A stretch of 64,000 nt of DNA from Alphaproteobacteria bacterium (GTDB lineage Bacteria; Pseudomonadota; Alphaproteobacteria; Micropepsales; Micropepsaceae), in assembly GCA_947462105.1 (NCBI GenBank), contig CANHNJ010000008.1, positions 29,676 through 93,675 on the forward strand. The letters are read 5' to 3'. This document shows positions 17,528-27,197 of the stretch, piece after piece. The notes under the pieces are model-generated. The model was given only the letters and a program-made list of their open reading frames with translations. It was not told where the DNA came from and did not search any database. The position numbers and the translations under genes are program-made. Within the stretch, counting starts at the first letter, position 1; every line of letters begins with the position of its first letter.

Positions 17528-17970
17528 GGCTTGCGCCAGCGGCTGGCGGCGGCATCGTCGCTGGCGCGCGCCTCGGCCCAGCGCGTCTCGCCGTTCCGCG
17601 TTTCCTGTTTCCAGAACGGGGCATGCGTCTTCAGATAGTCCATCAGGAATTCGCAGGCTGCGAAGGCGGGCGTGCGATGGGCCGCCGCCGCCGCCACCAG
17701 CACGATGGCATCGCCAGGCTTGAGGGTGCCGACGCGATGGATGACGGTGATGCCGGTCAGCGGCCAGCGTGCCGCAGCCTCCGCCGCCATGCGCGCGATT
17801 TCAGCCTCGGTCATGCCGGGATAGTGTTCCAGCGTCAGGCTGGCCAGGCCGTCCTCGGCCCGGACATGGCCGGTGAAATTCACCACCGCGCCCGCCGCGC
17901 CGCCCGCCGCCAGCGCCGCGACTTCCGCGTTCAGGTCGAAGGGCGCCTGCTGGATGACGATGCGTTGCAT
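17524..17970 (-). CDS. moaE: molybdopterin synthase catalytic subunit
   Basis: A 148-residue MoaE that, with MoaD thiocarboxylate, inserts sulfur into precursor Z. Motifs include VNFTGHVRAEDGLASLTLEHYPGM (in part), VIHRVGTLKPGDAIVLVA, and AFAACEFLMDYLKTHAPFWKQE with the catalytic lysine region. It lies one base after moaD, so the two subunits of the heterotetramer are made together. Molybdenum cofactor use elsewhere in the genome is implied. Confidence 0.95.
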   Translation of the reverse strand: MQRIVIQQAPFDLNAEVAALAAGGAAGAVVNFTGHVRAEDGLASLTLEHYPGMTEAEIARMAAEAAARWPLTGITVIHRVGTLKPGDAIVLVAAAAAHRTPAFAACEFLMDYLKTHAPFWKQETRNGETRWAEARASDDAAASRWRKP

Positions 17971-17971
17971 C

Positions 17972-18223
17972 TCAGCCTCCCGTCACCGGCGGGAAGAAGG
18001 CGATCTCGTCGCCGTCCGACACGGGCGCATCCAGCGCCGCATGGTGCTGGTTGACGGCAGTACGGATGCGACCTTCGTCTGCAAAGGCCTGGGCATATTT
18101 TGCATCCAGGCCTTTCAGGTGCGTGATCAGGCCACGCACATCGCCTATGCCGGGCGGCAGGGTGATCTGTTCTTCGCCACTGCCGATCACCTGCCGCAGC
18201 CAGGCGAAATACAGTAGCGTCAC
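17972..18223 (-). CDS. moaD: molybdopterin synthase sulfur carrier subunit
   Basis: An 83-residue ubiquitin-like protein ending in the obligatory Gly-Gly (PPVTGG), which is adenylated and thiocarboxylated before sulfur transfer. FAWLRQVIGSGEEQI and DGDEIAFFPPV are typical. The GTG at 18223 gives a GTGA overlap with pgsA and the right family length; the open frame upstream lies inside pgsA. Confidence 0.92.
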   Translation of the reverse strand: MTLLYFAWLRQVIGSGEEQITLPPGIGDVRGLITHLKGLDAKYAQAFADEGRIRTAVNQHHAALDAPVSDGDEIAFFPPVTGG

Positions 18224-18834
18224 GCGCGCCCCTTGGGGCTGGTGTCGATATGCGCCATGCCGTTCCGGAAATAGATCACGCCGGTATAGACGGTGAGTGC
18301 GGCGGCGATCCACAGCAGCGCATAGGCGATCACTTCATAGGTGGTGCCGGGAATGCCGGGCGTGATCTTGTGCGCCAGCGGCGTCAGGATCATCGCGCCG
18401 ATGGCGACCATCTGCACGGCGGTCTTGAACTTGGCAATGGCCGTTACCGGCACGCTCACCCGCGTGCCCGCCAGGAATTCGCGCAGGCCAGACACCAGGA
18501 TCTCGCGCGACAGAATGATGATGGCGGGCACCAGTTTGAGCAGGCTGAGCATGCCGTTGGGTTTGACCTGGGTGAAGGTGCCTTCGGCCACCAGCATCAT
18601 CAGCGCCACCGCCACCAGCACCTTGTCGGCGATGGGGTCCAGCATGCGGCCAAAATCTGATCCAGCATTGAGCTTGCGCGCGGCGAAGCCATCCAGCCAG
18701 TCGCTGGCCCCGGCAATGGCGAAGATCAGGAAGGCGGCAATGCGCGCCATGTCGCCCGGCAGCACGAAGGCGATGGCAAAGCAGGGCACCAGCAGGATGC
18801 GCAGGATGGTGATGACATTGGGCAGGGCGAGCAT
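18220..18834 (-). CDS. pgsA: CDP-diacylglycerol-glycerol-3-phosphate 3-phosphatidyltransferase
   Basis: A 204-residue inner-membrane enzyme making phosphatidylglycerophosphate. NVITILRILLVP at the N-terminus and the CDP-alcohol phosphotransferase motif (SDWLDGFAARKLNAGSDFGRMLDPIADK; acidic residues bind metal and CDP) are intact, with four or more membrane segments. It precedes moaD/moaE in an overlapping operon; the uvrC-pgsA-moaD-moaE order recurs in alphaproteobacteria. Confidence 0.95.
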   Translation of the reverse strand: MLALPNVITILRILLVPCFAIAFVLPGDMARIAAFLIFAIAGASDWLDGFAARKLNAGSDFGRMLDPIADKVLVAVALMMLVAEGTFTQVKPNGMLSLLKLVPAIIILSREILVSGLREFLAGTRVSVPVTAIAKFKTAVQMVAIGAMILTPLAHKITPGIPGTTYEVIAYALLWIAAALTVYTGVIYFRNGMAHIDTSPKGRA

Positions 18835-18888
18835 GGTGCAAGCTTAGAGCGCCAGCCGGGAGTGCGTCAGCCTTTATTTTTGGCCGCG

Positions 18889-20766
18889 CTAGCTGGGATG
18901 GAAAAAATCGAAGATTTTCTTCGCCAGTGTGGCGCTGACGCCCTCGACCGAGGACAGGTCTGTCAGGTTGGCCGCCGAAACCGCCTTGGCGGAGCCGAAA
19001 TGCTGCAGCAGCGCGCGCTTGCGGGCGGCGCCGATGCCGCCGATCTCGTCCAGCGGGTTGGCGCCGATGGCCATGCTGCGCTTCTTGCGGTGGCCGCCAA
19101 TGACAAAGCGGTGTGCTTCGTCACGCAGGCGTTGCAGATAATACAGGACCGGGCTCTTGGGATCGAGCCGGAAGGGTTCCTTGCCCGGCAAGTAGAAATG
19201 CTCGCGGCCCGCATCGCGGTCCGGCCCCTTGGAGATGGAGGCCAGCGCAACATCCTCCACGCCCAGGTCGGCAAAGACCTGAATCGCGATGGCAAGCTGG
19301 CCCGGGCCGCCATCGATCAGCACCAGGTCGGGGCGGCGCCACTTGTCGTTCACGGACGCTTGCGCGTCTTCTTTCGCCAGCCGGACGAAGCGGCGGCTCA
19401 GTACTTCGCGCATCATGGCGTAGTCGTCGCCCGGCGTCAGCTCGGCGGCCTTGATGTTGAACTTGCGGTACTGCGCCTTCTCGAAACCTTCCGGCCCGGC
19501 GACGATGAAGGCGCCCAGCGCATGCGCACCCTGGATGTGGGAATTGTCATAGACCTCGATGCGGCGCGGCGGCGTATCCAGCCCGAACGTGTCGGCGACA
19601 CCTTCCAGCAACTGTGTCTGGGCGCTGTTCTCGGCCATGCGGCGGCCGAGCTGCTCGCGGGCATTGGTCAGGGCGCGTTCCATGATTTGCTGCTTCTCGC
19701 CCCGTTGCGGCACGGCGATCTCGACCTTGTGGCCCGCGCTGGTGGCCAGGGCCCCGGCGATCAGGCCGCTCTCCGGCATGTCGTGTGAAACCAGCAGCAG
19801 CTTCGGCGCGGTGCGCTCGTCATAGAACTGGCCGATGAAGGACTGGAGAACCTCGTGCGTCTCCATGTCGAAGGGCAGCTTCGGAAAGTAGGGCTTGTTG
19901 CCCCAGTTCTGCCCGGCGCGGAAGAAGAAGACCTGGATGCAGGTCTGGCTGCCCTCGACATGCAGGGCGAAGAGATCGGCCTCGTCGAAGGTGGACGGGT
20001 TGACGCCCTGGCTCGACTGGATGTGGCTCATGGCGCGCAGCCGGTCGCGCAGGTGCGCGGCATGCTCGAAGTCCAGCGCCTCCGAAGCCTGTTCCATCTC
20101 TGTCCGCATCGCCTTCTGGACGGCACTGCTCTTGCCGGAAAGGAATTTCTCCGCCTCCACCACCAGCGCGTTGTAGCCGCCTGCATCGATGCGCTGGACG
20201 CAAGGGCCGCTGCAGCGCTTGATCTGGAACAGCAGGCAGGGGCGGGTGCGGCTGTCGAAAATCGAATCCGAGCAGGAGCGCAGCAGGAAGACGCGCTGCA
20301 GCGTGTTCAGGGTGCGGGTGACGGCACCCGCCGAGGCGAAGGGGCCGTAATAGACCCCCTTGGTGGTCTTGGCGCCGCGATGCTTGAGCAACTGCGGATA
20401 GGGATGATCCTCGCGCAGCAGGATGTAGGGGAAACTTTTGTCGTCGCGATAGGAGACGTTGTAGCGCGGCTTCAGCCGCTTGATCAGGTTGGCTTCCAGC
20501 AGCAGCGCATCGGTTTCCGAGGCGGTGGTGATGAACAGCATCTCCGCCGTGTCCTGCACCATGCGGATGAGGCGGTCGCTATGGACCCGACCCGTGGCAT
20601 AGGCGGTGACGCGTTTCTTCAGGCTCTTGGCCTTGCCGACATAAAGCACGTCGCCCGCCGCATTGAGCATGCGATAGACGCCCGGCGCGTCGGGGAGGGT
20701 CTTGAGATAGGCCTGGATGCGGGCGGCGCCAGTCAAAACCGGATTTTGTGGCGCGTCGGAACTCAT
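18889..20766 (-). CDS. uvrC: excinuclease ABC subunit C
   Basis: A 625-residue nuclease making both incisions in nucleotide excision repair. The N-terminal GIY-YIG domain ([29 protein letters not shown]), a cysteine-rich segment ([13 protein letters not shown]), a UVR region, the RNase H-like domain ([29 protein letters not shown]) and C-terminal helix-hairpin-helix motifs are all present. It is at full length. uvrB lies about 9 kb away on the same strand. Confidence 0.96.
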   Translation of the reverse strand: MSSDAPQNPVLTGAARIQAYLKTLPDAPGVYRMLNAAGDVLYVGKAKSLKKRVTAYATGRVHSDRLIRMVQDTAEMLFITTASETDALLLEANLIKRLKPRYNVSYRDDKSFPYILLREDHPYPQLLKHRGAKTTKGVYYGPFASAGAVTRTLNTLQRVFLLRSCSDSIFDSRTRPCLLFQIKRCSGPCVQRIDAGGYNALVVEAEKFLSGKSSAVQKAMRTEMEQASEALDFEHAAHLRDRLRAMSHIQSSQGVNPSTFDEADLFALHVEGSQTCIQVFFFRAGQNWGNKPYFPKLPFDMETHEVLQSFIGQFYDERTAPKLLLVSHDMPESGLIAGALATSAGHKVEIAVPQRGEKQQIMERALTNAREQLGRRMAENSAQTQLLEGVADTFGLDTPPRRIEVYDNSHIQGAHALGAFIVAGPEGFEKAQYRKFNIKAAELTPGDDYAMMREVLSRRFVRLAKEDAQASVNDKWRRPDLVLIDGGPGQLAIAIQVFADLGVEDVALASISKGPDRDAGREHFYLPGKEPFRLDPKSPVLYYLQRLRDEAHRFVIGGHRKKRSMAIGANPLDEIGGIGAARKRALLQHFGSAKAVSAANLTDLSSVEGVSATLAKKIFDFFHPS

Positions 20767-20778
20767 ACCGGCAATATA

Positions 20779-21159
20779 TTAGCGGGTGCGTTCAATTTCT
20801 ATTCCCACGGACTCGGCGGCCGTCAGGGCCTCCAGCTTCTCTACCCGGACCCGCACGGTGCGGACTCTGGCATCCTCGAAACAGGCGGTGGCGATGCGTT
20901 CTGCCAGGGTCTCGGCCAGCCGGACATGGCCCTCGGCGATGATGGCGCGGATGCGCTTTTCGATCTTGTGATAGTCGACCACGTTTTCCAGCATGTCCTG
21001 GGCGTCGGCAATGTCGTCGGTGGCGAGGTCGAGGTTGATCCGTACCTGCTGGGTGCGGCCTTCCTCGTTGCGATAGACGCCGATATGGGCCGGCAGTTCC
21101 AGGTTGCGGATGAAGACATGGCGGATGCCGCGCGAGGCGCTGGCGATGGGATCGCTCAT
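20779..21159 (-). CDS. folB: dihydroneopterin aldolase
   Basis: A 126-residue enzyme of folate synthesis. IRNLELPAHIGVYRNEEGRTQQV contains the conserved Ile-Gly-Val-Tyr core (NLELPAHIGVYRNEEG), and VVDYHKIEKRI plus HVRLAETLAERIA follow. The ATG at 21159 overlaps the upstream SDR stop (ATGA), coupling it to a pteridine-reductase-like protein. The much longer frame upstream is a shadow of the SDR gene. Confidence 0.92.
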   Translation of the reverse strand: MSDPIASASRGIRHVFIRNLELPAHIGVYRNEEGRTQQVRINLDLATDDIADAQDMLENVVDYHKIEKRIRAIIAEGHVRLAETLAERIATACFEDARVRTVRVRVEKLEALTAAESVGIEIERTR

Positions 21160-21965
21160 TCGTGCCCCATTGTATCGGGCGTTTGCCAGATCAGGTGCTG
21201 GCCGCCATCCACCGCGATCATCTGGCCGGTGACGGAGCGCGCTTCCAGCAGGTAGCGCACAGCGGCGCAGATATCGGCGGGATCGGCGCCATGCCCCAGG
21301 ATGGTGGCATCGCGCTGGCGGTCGAAATCTGCCACCGACTGGCGGGCATTGCGCAGCACCGGGCCGGGGCCGACGGCGTTGACGCGGATGCGCGGCGCCA
21401 TGCCCTGCGCCAGCGTCGTGGTCAGCCAGTGCAATCCCGCCTTGGACAGGCTGTAGGAGAGGAATTGCGGATTGGGCTTCAGCACCCGCTGGTCGATCAG
21501 GTTGATTATGTTGCCCTGCACTCCATCGGGAAGCTGCGCGGCGAAGCTCTGCGACAGCACCAGCGGGCTGCGCAGGTTCACTTCGATATGCGTGTCCCAG
21601 CTCTTGCGCGTGGCGCTTTGCCAATTGTCATTCTCGAAGATCGAGGCGGAATTGATCAGGGCGGTGAGCGGGCCAATGGCCTGTGCCGCGCGGGCGACCA
21701 GGACCTGGTTCTGGGCTTCGTCGCCCAGGTCGGCCTGCAGCAGCGCCGCCTGCACGCCCTGCGCCCGCACCGCGTCGGCGGTGCTCTGCGCCTCGGCCTG
21801 GCTGGTGTTGTAGTGCAGGGCCACGTTCCAGCCTGCAGCGGCGAGGTCCAGGGCAATGGCGCGCCCCAGCCGCTTCGCTGCGCCGGTAACGAGCACGTTT
21901 TTTATAGTCGCGCGGCCGGACGGAAAACCGGAAGTCCACTTTTCCTGGCCGCCGCTCTCGGTCAA
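21156..21965 (-). CDS. SDR family oxidoreductase, FolM/pteridine reductase-like
   Basis: A Rossmann-fold reductase with [23 protein letters not shown], catalytic Tyr/Lys in [12 protein letters not shown], and [12 protein letters not shown]. The IDQRV...[11 protein letters not shown] pattern and coupling to folB suggest a dihydropteridine/dihydromonapterin reductase. The start is uncertain. TTG at 21965 overlaps the trpS stop, but the first 20 or so codons then lie in a dispersed repeat (21907-21957). GTG at 21896 would begin right at the Rossmann motif. The repeat may have replaced or extended the original N-terminus. Confidence 0.82.
   Translation of the reverse strand: MTESGGQEKWTSGFPSGRATIKNVLVTGAAKRLGRAIALDLAAAGWNVALHYNTSQAEAQSTADAVRAQGVQAALLQADLGDEAQNQVLVARAAQAIGPLTALINSASIFENDNWQSATRKSWDTHIEVNLRSPLVLSQSFAAQLPDGVQGNIINLIDQRVLKPNPQFLSYSLSKAGLHWLTTTLAQGMAPRIRVNAVGPGPVLRNARQSVADFDRQRDATILGHGADPADICAAVRYLLEARSVTGQMIAVDGGQHLIWQTPDTMGHE
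21907..21957. repeat. dispersed two-arm repeat, copy C
   Basis: A left arm of 24 bases (21907-21930, starting GTCGCGCGGCCGG) and a right arm of 22 bases (21936-21957, CCACTTTTCCTGGCCG...) recur at 35222-35288. The left arms match at 23 of 24 positions and the right arms are identical. Here only five bases separate the arms, against 21 in the other copy. This copy lies in the 5' coding part of the SDR gene. Confidence 0.8.
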
Positions 21966-22969
21966 GTGATGAACCCAACCAGCTTCTTGGTTTCCGCCAC
22001 CACTGGCGCGGCGATGGCGCGGGCGCGGGCCGCGCCGTCGCGCAGGATGGCGTCGATCTGTGCCGGGTCGGCCAGCAGGCGGCGCATCTCGGTGGCGATG
22101 GGCGAAAGCTGCGCCACGGTGAGATCGGCCAGCGCGTTCTTGAATTCCGAGAATTGCTTGCCCGCGAATTCCTGGATGACTTCTTCCAGCTTGCGGTCGG
22201 ACAGCGCGGCATAGATGGACAGCAGGTTTTCGGCTTCCGGGCGGCCCGCCAGGCCTTCCTTGCTCTCCGGCAGCGCATCCATGTCGGTCTTGGCGCGGCG
22301 AATCTTATTGGCGATGGCATCGGCATCATCGGTGAGGTTGATGCGTGACAAGTCGCTTTCGTCCGACTTGGACATCTTCTTCGTGCCATCGCGCAGGCTC
22401 ATCACCCGTGTGCCCGGCCCCAGGATCACCGGTTCCGGCTGCGGGAAGAAATCCGGCACGACAAAATCATTGTTGAATTTCTGCGCGATGTCGCGCGCCA
22501 GCTCCAGATGCTGCTTCTGGTCCTCGCCCACCGGCACATGGGTGGCGCGATAGACCAGGATGTCGGCGGCCATCAGCACCGGATAGGTGTAGAGGCCGAC
22601 GCTGGCGCGTTCCTTGTGCTTGCCCGATTTTTCCTTGAACTGGGTCATGCGGTCCAGCCAGCCCAGCCGCGCGACGCAGTTGAAGATCCAGGCCAGCTCG
22701 GCATGTTCCGGCACCTGGCTCTGGTTGAAGATGGGCGAGCGGGCGGGATCGATGCCGCCGGCGATATAGGCCGCCGTGACTTCGCGGGTGGCGCGGGCCA
22801 GTTCCTTCGGGTCCTGGTCCACCGTGATGGCGTGCATGTCCACGACGCAGAACAGGCAGGGCATCTGGTCCTGCAGCCGCACCCAGTTCTTCAGGGCGCC
22901 GAGATAATTGCCCAGGTGCAGGGTGTTGGTGGGCTGCATGCCCGACAGGACGAGAGGCGCGTGTGTCAT
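21962..22969 (-). CDS. trpS: tryptophanyl-tRNA synthetase
   Basis: A 335-residue class I synthetase that charges tRNA-Trp. The HIGH-like signature is [15 protein letters not shown], the KMSKS loop is [16 protein letters not shown], and [15 protein letters not shown] is also typical. The length is normal. Four bases overlap the TTG start of the SDR frame downstream. It lies 79 bases after the glnD stop on the same strand. Confidence 0.96.
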   Translation of the reverse strand: MTHAPLVLSGMQPTNTLHLGNYLGALKNWVRLQDQMPCLFCVVDMHAITVDQDPKELARATREVTAAYIAGGIDPARSPIFNQSQVPEHAELAWIFNCVARLGWLDRMTQFKEKSGKHKERASVGLYTYPVLMAADILVYRATHVPVGEDQKQHLELARDIAQKFNNDFVVPDFFPQPEPVILGPGTRVMSLRDGTKKMSKSDESDLSRINLTDDADAIANKIRRAKTDMDALPESKEGLAGRPEAENLLSIYAALSDRKLEEVIQEFAGKQFSEFKNALADLTVAQLSPIATEMRRLLADPAQIDAILRDGAARARAIAAPVVAETKKLVGFIT

Positions 22970-23048
22970 CCGGCCTCAAATAGCGAAGCGGTAGGCCAAA
23001 GGAAAGGCGGTTATGCCCCGCCCCGCCCATGCCTTCAAGGCAGGCGCA

Positions 23049-25799
23049 TCAGGCTGCGGGCGCAGGCGGCCAGGCCAGCGCCGCCGTCAGCCGCGCCTGC
23101 ACCGCTTCCAGCCGCGCCGGATGGGTGATCTTGTGGCCAAAGCCGTCGCGGACATAGAAGACGTCCACCGCCTTCTCTCCATAGGTCGCCACCATCGAGG
23201 TCGAGATGGACAGGCCGGATTCGAAGATCGCCTGGGTGACGTCATAGAGCAGGCCGGGCCTGTCGAGGCATTCCACCTCCACCACCGTGGCGATCTGCGA
23301 GGCGTCATTGTCGAACAGCACTTTGGGCTTGATCCGGAAGGCGCTGGCCTTGCTCTTCTGCTGCTTGCCGGCCAGGGCCCGGCGCGGCCAGACCTGGCCA
23401 CGCAGTGTCTTCTCGATCGACTGGCGCAGGCGCGACAGCCGCTCCTTGTCGTCAAAGGCTTCGCCCTCGGCGTCCTGCAGCGAGAAGACATCCAGCGCGA
23501 AGCCTTCCGAAGTGGTGAAGGCCTTGGCATCGACGATGCTGCCGCCCGACATGGCGATGGCGCCCGCAAGCTGGCTGAACAGGCCGGCATGGTCGGGCGT
23601 ATAGAGGAAGATCTCGGTCACGGCGCGGAAGCTGTTGCTGTCCGCCGACAGCACCAGCAATTCGCCGCTGGTATCGGCGGATGCCATCAGCCGGGCATGG
23701 CGTTCATGCTCCTCCGGTTCGAAGGCCAGCCAGTAATTGTCATAGTGGCGTGACAGGGCGCGTTCGCGCTGCGCCGGGGTGAAATCGTGCAGCCGCTCCA
23801 GCAGCGCCTGCTTGGCGGATGCGACGCGGGCGATGTGGGCGGGCACCTGGTCGCCGCCGGTCATCATGCTTTCGGCGGCATAATAAAGTTCGCGCAGCAA
23901 CTGGCCCTTCCAGCCGTTCCACACGCCCGGGCCCACGGCGCGGATATCGCAGACCGTCAGGATCAGCAGCAGGCGCAGCAATTCGGGCGTCTGCACCAGC
24001 GCCACGAAATCGCGCACCGTCTTGGGATCGGACACATCGCGGCGCTGGGCGGTGTCGCTCATCACCAGGTGATTTTTCACCAGCCAGGCGACGGCGCTGG
24101 TGTCGCTCTCCGACAGGCCCAGCCGCGGGCACAGGCTGGTCGCGATGACGGCACCGACATCGCTGTGGTCGCCCTGCAGGCCCTTGGCCATGTCATGCAG
24201 CAGCACGGCGCAATACAACGCCTCGCGCGACTTGATGCGCTTGATGACGTCGCTGGTGAGCGGATGCTCTTCCATGTGTTCGCCGCGCTCGATGGCGGCG
24301 ATGTTGCCGATGGCACGGATCAGGTGCTCGTCCACCGTATAGTGGTGATACATGTTGAACTGCATCAGCCCCACGGCATGGCCGAATTCGGGGATGAAGC
24401 GGCCAAAGACGCCGGCCTCGTTCATCAGGCGCAACGCGCGCTCCGGGTCGTGGCGCGACGACAGGGTTTCGAGAAAGGCGCGGTTGGCGGCGGGGTCCTG
24501 GCGTACCTTGTCGGTGATCAGGTCCAGCGAGCGCGTCACGCTGCGCAGCGTGTTGGGATGGATATCGACCTGCTTGGTGTCGGCGACATGGAACAGGCGG
24601 ATCAGGTTGGCGGGATCGGCCTTGAAGATGGCCGGGTTGGCGCAGAGGCGGCCATTCTCGACGTAGAAATCATCGTCCGGGCTGCGCTGCCGCAGGAAGC
24701 CGGGCAGGATGCGGCGGAGCGACGGGCGCGGCTTGCGGTGCTGCTCTTCCAATGCCGCGATGAAGATGCGGGTCAGGTCGCCGACATCCTTGGCCACCAG
24801 GAAGTAGGCGCGCATGAAGGCTTCGACGGCGCGGCGCGGCTTCTCGGCATCGGTGTAGCCCATCGCGGCGGCCATGGCGGGCTGCACATCGAAGGACAGG
24901 CGTTCCTCGGCGCGGTCGAGCAGGTAATGCAGCCGCACGCGCACATTCCAGAGAAAGGCTTCCGCCTTCTGGAAGACCTTGAACTCTTCCTTGCTGAAGA
25001 CATTGTGCTCCACCAGGTCGGCGGCATTCTCGACGCGGTAGAGATACTTGCCGAGCCAGTAGAGCGTCTGCAGGTCGCGTAGGCCGCCCTTGCTTTCCTT
25101 GAGGTTGGGTTCGACCAGGTAGCGGCTTTCGCCCTGGCGGGTATGGCGCGCCTTGCGTTCCGCCAGCTTGGCCTCGACAAAGTCGCGGCCATTGGCGGCG
25201 GCGTCTTCCCAGAATTTCTTGCGCAGTTCGTCGAACAGGCTGCGGTCGCCGCACAGATGGCGTGCCTCCAGTATCGCGGTGCGGATGGTGATGTCCTGGC
25301 GCGCCAGCCGCAGGCACTCGACGACGCTGCGGGTGGCGTGGCCGACTTTCAGGCCCAGGTCCCACAGCATGTAGAGCACGAACTCGATCACGGCCTGGCT
25401 GCCGGCGCTCTGGCGTGCCGGGCGCAGGAACAGCAGGTCGATGTCCGAACCCGGCGCCAGCTCGCCACGGCCATAGCCGCCGGTGGCGACCACGGCGATC
25501 TTCTCGTCCCGGGCGCCCAGATGGGTGAGGGCGAAGTCATGGATCTGGGCGATGACGGCATCCTGCAGCGCCGACAGGGCGCGCGCGGCGGGCAGGCCCG
25601 GCAGGCCTTGCTCTTCGACAGCCTTGCGGACGCGGGCACGGCCTTGCGTGTAGGCGCCCTTGATCACGATCAGCGCCGCCTGGCGGCGATCCGCCGCCGG
25701 CGCCGGGGTGGCGGCCACTACGTCCAGGGCGTGGCGCAGCGCCTCGCGGTCGATGAGGTCGCCAAGGGCCAGGGTCGCGATCGGCTTTTCCACGCCCAA
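23049..25799 (-). CDS. glnD: [protein-PII] uridylyltransferase / uridylyl-removing enzyme
   Basis: A sensor of glutamine that uridylylates and deuridylylates PII proteins to control nitrogen metabolism. The nucleotidyltransferase motif GGYGRGELAPGSDIDLLFL, a GlnD linker region, an HD domain (HHYTVDEHLIRAIGNIA, LLHDMAKG) and two C-terminal ACT domains (HAGLFSQLAGAIAMSGGSIV and DRPGLLYDVTQAI) are in order. TTG at 25799 is chosen because GGAGG lies seven bases upstream, giving 916 residues; ATGs at 25829 and 25835 have no clear ribosome site. Confidence 0.93.
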   Translation of the reverse strand: MGVEKPIATLALGDLIDREALRHALDVVAATPAPAADRRQAALIVIKGAYTQGRARVRKAVEEQGLPGLPAARALSALQDAVIAQIHDFALTHLGARDEKIAVVATGGYGRGELAPGSDIDLLFLRPARQSAGSQAVIEFVLYMLWDLGLKVGHATRSVVECLRLARQDITIRTAILEARHLCGDRSLFDELRKKFWEDAAANGRDFVEAKLAERKARHTRQGESRYLVEPNLKESKGGLRDLQTLYWLGKYLYRVENAADLVEHNVFSKEEFKVFQKAEAFLWNVRVRLHYLLDRAEERLSFDVQPAMAAAMGYTDAEKPRRAVEAFMRAYFLVAKDVGDLTRIFIAALEEQHRKPRPSLRRILPGFLRQRSPDDDFYVENGRLCANPAIFKADPANLIRLFHVADTKQVDIHPNTLRSVTRSLDLITDKVRQDPAANRAFLETLSSRHDPERALRLMNEAGVFGRFIPEFGHAVGLMQFNMYHHYTVDEHLIRAIGNIAAIERGEHMEEHPLTSDVIKRIKSREALYCAVLLHDMAKGLQGDHSDVGAVIATSLCPRLGLSESDTSAVAWLVKNHLVMSDTAQRRDVSDPKTVRDFVALVQTPELLRLLLILTVCDIRAVGPGVWNGWKGQLLRELYYAAESMMTGGDQVPAHIARVASAKQALLERLHDFTPAQRERALSRHYDNYWLAFEPEEHERHARLMASADTSGELLVLSADSNSFRAVTEIFLYTPDHAGLFSQLAGAIAMSGGSIVDAKAFTTSEGFALDVFSLQDAEGEAFDDKERLSRLRQSIEKTLRGQVWPRRALAGKQQKSKASAFRIKPKVLFDNDASQIATVVEVECLDRPGLLYDVTQAIFESGLSISTSMVATYGEKAVDVFYVRDGFGHKITHPARLEAVQARLTAALAWPPAPAA

Positions 25800-25925
25800 G
25801 GGCGAACCTCCGTAAACGGCGCGGATCATAGGCATCGCGCAGGGCAAGGGAAACCGCTGGAGCCGGATGGCTGGCCTGCGGCCTGGCTGCTGTTGGCGGC
25901 CGCGCCGTAACGGCACCAGTCCCAA

Positions 25926-25962
25926 AGAAAAACGGCGGGCCCGCAAGGACCCGCCGTTTTCC
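25926..25962 (-). terminator. rho-independent terminator of the cold shock gene
   Basis: AACGGCGGG (25931-25939) pairs with CCCGCCGTT (25950-25958). On the minus strand the stem is followed by a U-rich run from the AAAGAAAAA at its low-coordinate side. It lies about 20 bases after the cold shock stop codon. Confidence 0.85.
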
Positions 25963-25982
25963 TATTCAAACCGATACCGGAA

Positions 25983-26186
25983 TTAGGCCGGCTTCAGGTT
26001 CGCGGCCTTGGCGCCACGGGCGTCCGGCACGATGTCGAACGAGACCTTCTGGCCTTCGTTCAGGGTGCGCATGCCGGCCGCTTCAACGGCGGTGGCGTGC
26101 ACGAACACATCCTTGCCGCCGCCTTCCGGCGCGATGAAACCGAAGCCCTTGGAGGTATTGAAGAATTTGACGGTACCGATAGTCAT
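25983..26186 (-). CDS. cspA: cold shock protein, CspA family
   Basis: A 67-residue single-domain nucleic-acid chaperone. RNP1 is KGFGFIAP and RNP2 is DVFVHATAV, in a five-stranded OB fold of normal length. It has its own strong terminator and a long region upstream (26187-26547) that could carry a regulatory leader, as is usual for cold shock genes. Which Csp paralogue this is cannot be said from sequence. Confidence 0.93.
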   Translation of the reverse strand: MTIGTVKFFNTSKGFGFIAPEGGGKDVFVHATAVEAAGMRTLNEGQKVSFDIVPDARGAKAANLKPA

Positions 26187-26547
26187 AGAGGTCGTTCCTG
26201 CGTTGGTTGCCCGTCCGGCGTGTGCCGGGCCGGGTGTCTGGAAATGGCTTGTCGCAGGGAAGAAGTCCGGCGTGTCGTCCAGGCGCGCATTTAAAGGCGG
26301 CAGGATGTCTTCAGGCGCGCTTCACTGTGACGGGGCGTAACTCCCAAACGGGCGCGACAATACGCGCGCCATCCGCCCAAGGCAAGGCGGCGAGGCCTTC
26401 GCAGGCGCAACAGGAATTGGCGGATTTCGGGCCGTTTACCGCCTTTTCGCTGCCGTTTACCGCCTTTTCGCTTGTGGACGGGCCTCCCGCGACGGTTGCG
26501 GCGCTGCTCCAACTCCGCGACTTTGGCGCTAGGCAAGGGGAGCGGAC
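26187..26547. other. 361-base intergenic region between cspA and tdk
   Basis: This gap holds the divergent promoters of cspA and tdk. I see no convincing gene. It contains a perfect 21-base tandem duplication (26431-26472) and a probable cspA 5' leader next to 26187. Small frames here lack ribosome sites and family features. Confidence 0.5.
26431..26472. repeat. perfect 21-base tandem duplication
   Basis: Two adjacent identical 21-base units (26431-26451 and 26452-26472), each beginning GCCGTTTACC and ending CCTTTTCGCT, lie about 75 bases before the tdk start. No gene crosses them. They could be a slipped duplication or a paired binding site. Confidence 0.85.
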
Positions 26548-27186
26548 ATGACGGCGCGGTTGGAAGTCATTGTCGGCCCGATGTTCTCGGGAAAGACCGA
26601 ACGGCTGATCGCCCGCCTGCATCGCGCCCAGTATGCCAGGAAGCGCGTGCGCATCATCAAGCCCGCGCATGACACCCGCACCCAGGGCTCCATCGCCGCC
26701 CGCGCGGTCAATCCCGACGGCACCACCGAGGTCACCGCCACCCTCAACGCCATCATGGTGCGCAACGCCGCCGACTTCGCCGCCGTGACCGCCGAGGGCG
26801 ATTACGATGTGCTGGCGGTGGACGAGGCGCAGTTCTTCCCGCTGGACGAGCCGATGACCGACAGCCTGGGCTGGTTCGGCCGCGCTATCCGCACCCTGCT
26901 GCGCGAGAAGGCGAAAAGCGACCTGCGCATCATCATCGCGGGGCTGGACATGGATTTCGCCGAAGCGCCCTTCGGCCCCATTCCCGGCCTGCTGGCCATG
27001 GCCGATCACGTCGAGAAGCTCACAGGCGTCTGCATGATCTGCGGCAGCGATGGCGGCTATATCTCCCACCGCATCATCCCGGGCGAGGCGCAGCTGGTGG
27101 TGGGCGATGCCGGTGAATACCAGGTGCGCTGCCGCAGTTGCTACGAAGCGCCGGGCATTCGCGGTGCGGTGGCGGCAGCCGAGTAA
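26548..27186 (+). CDS. tdk: thymidine kinase (type II)
   Basis: A 212-residue salvage enzyme phosphorylating thymidine. Walker A is GPMFSGKTERLI, followed by AVDEAQFFPLDEP (catalytic Glu), GLDMDF, and a zinc site from CMICG and CRSCY with C-terminal lasso residues. The length and motif order match TK1-like enzymes. It stands alone, with a short minus-strand gene downstream. Confidence 0.95.
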   Translation: MTARLEVIVGPMFSGKTERLIARLHRAQYARKRVRIIKPAHDTRTQGSIAARAVNPDGTTEVTATLNAIMVRNAADFAAVTAEGDYDVLAVDEAQFFPLDEPMTDSLGWFGRAIRTLLREKAKSDLRIIIAGLDMDFAEAPFGPIPGLLAMADHVEKLTGVCMICGSDGGYISHRIIPGEAQLVVGDAGEYQVRCRSCYEAPGIRGAVAAAE

Positions 27187-27197
27187 ACGGCGCTGCG

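Noticed and set aside
18862..21255. Long plus-strand frames opposite uvrC and folB
   Set aside because: Composition is typical of antisense shadow frames and they cover clearly real minus-strand genes.
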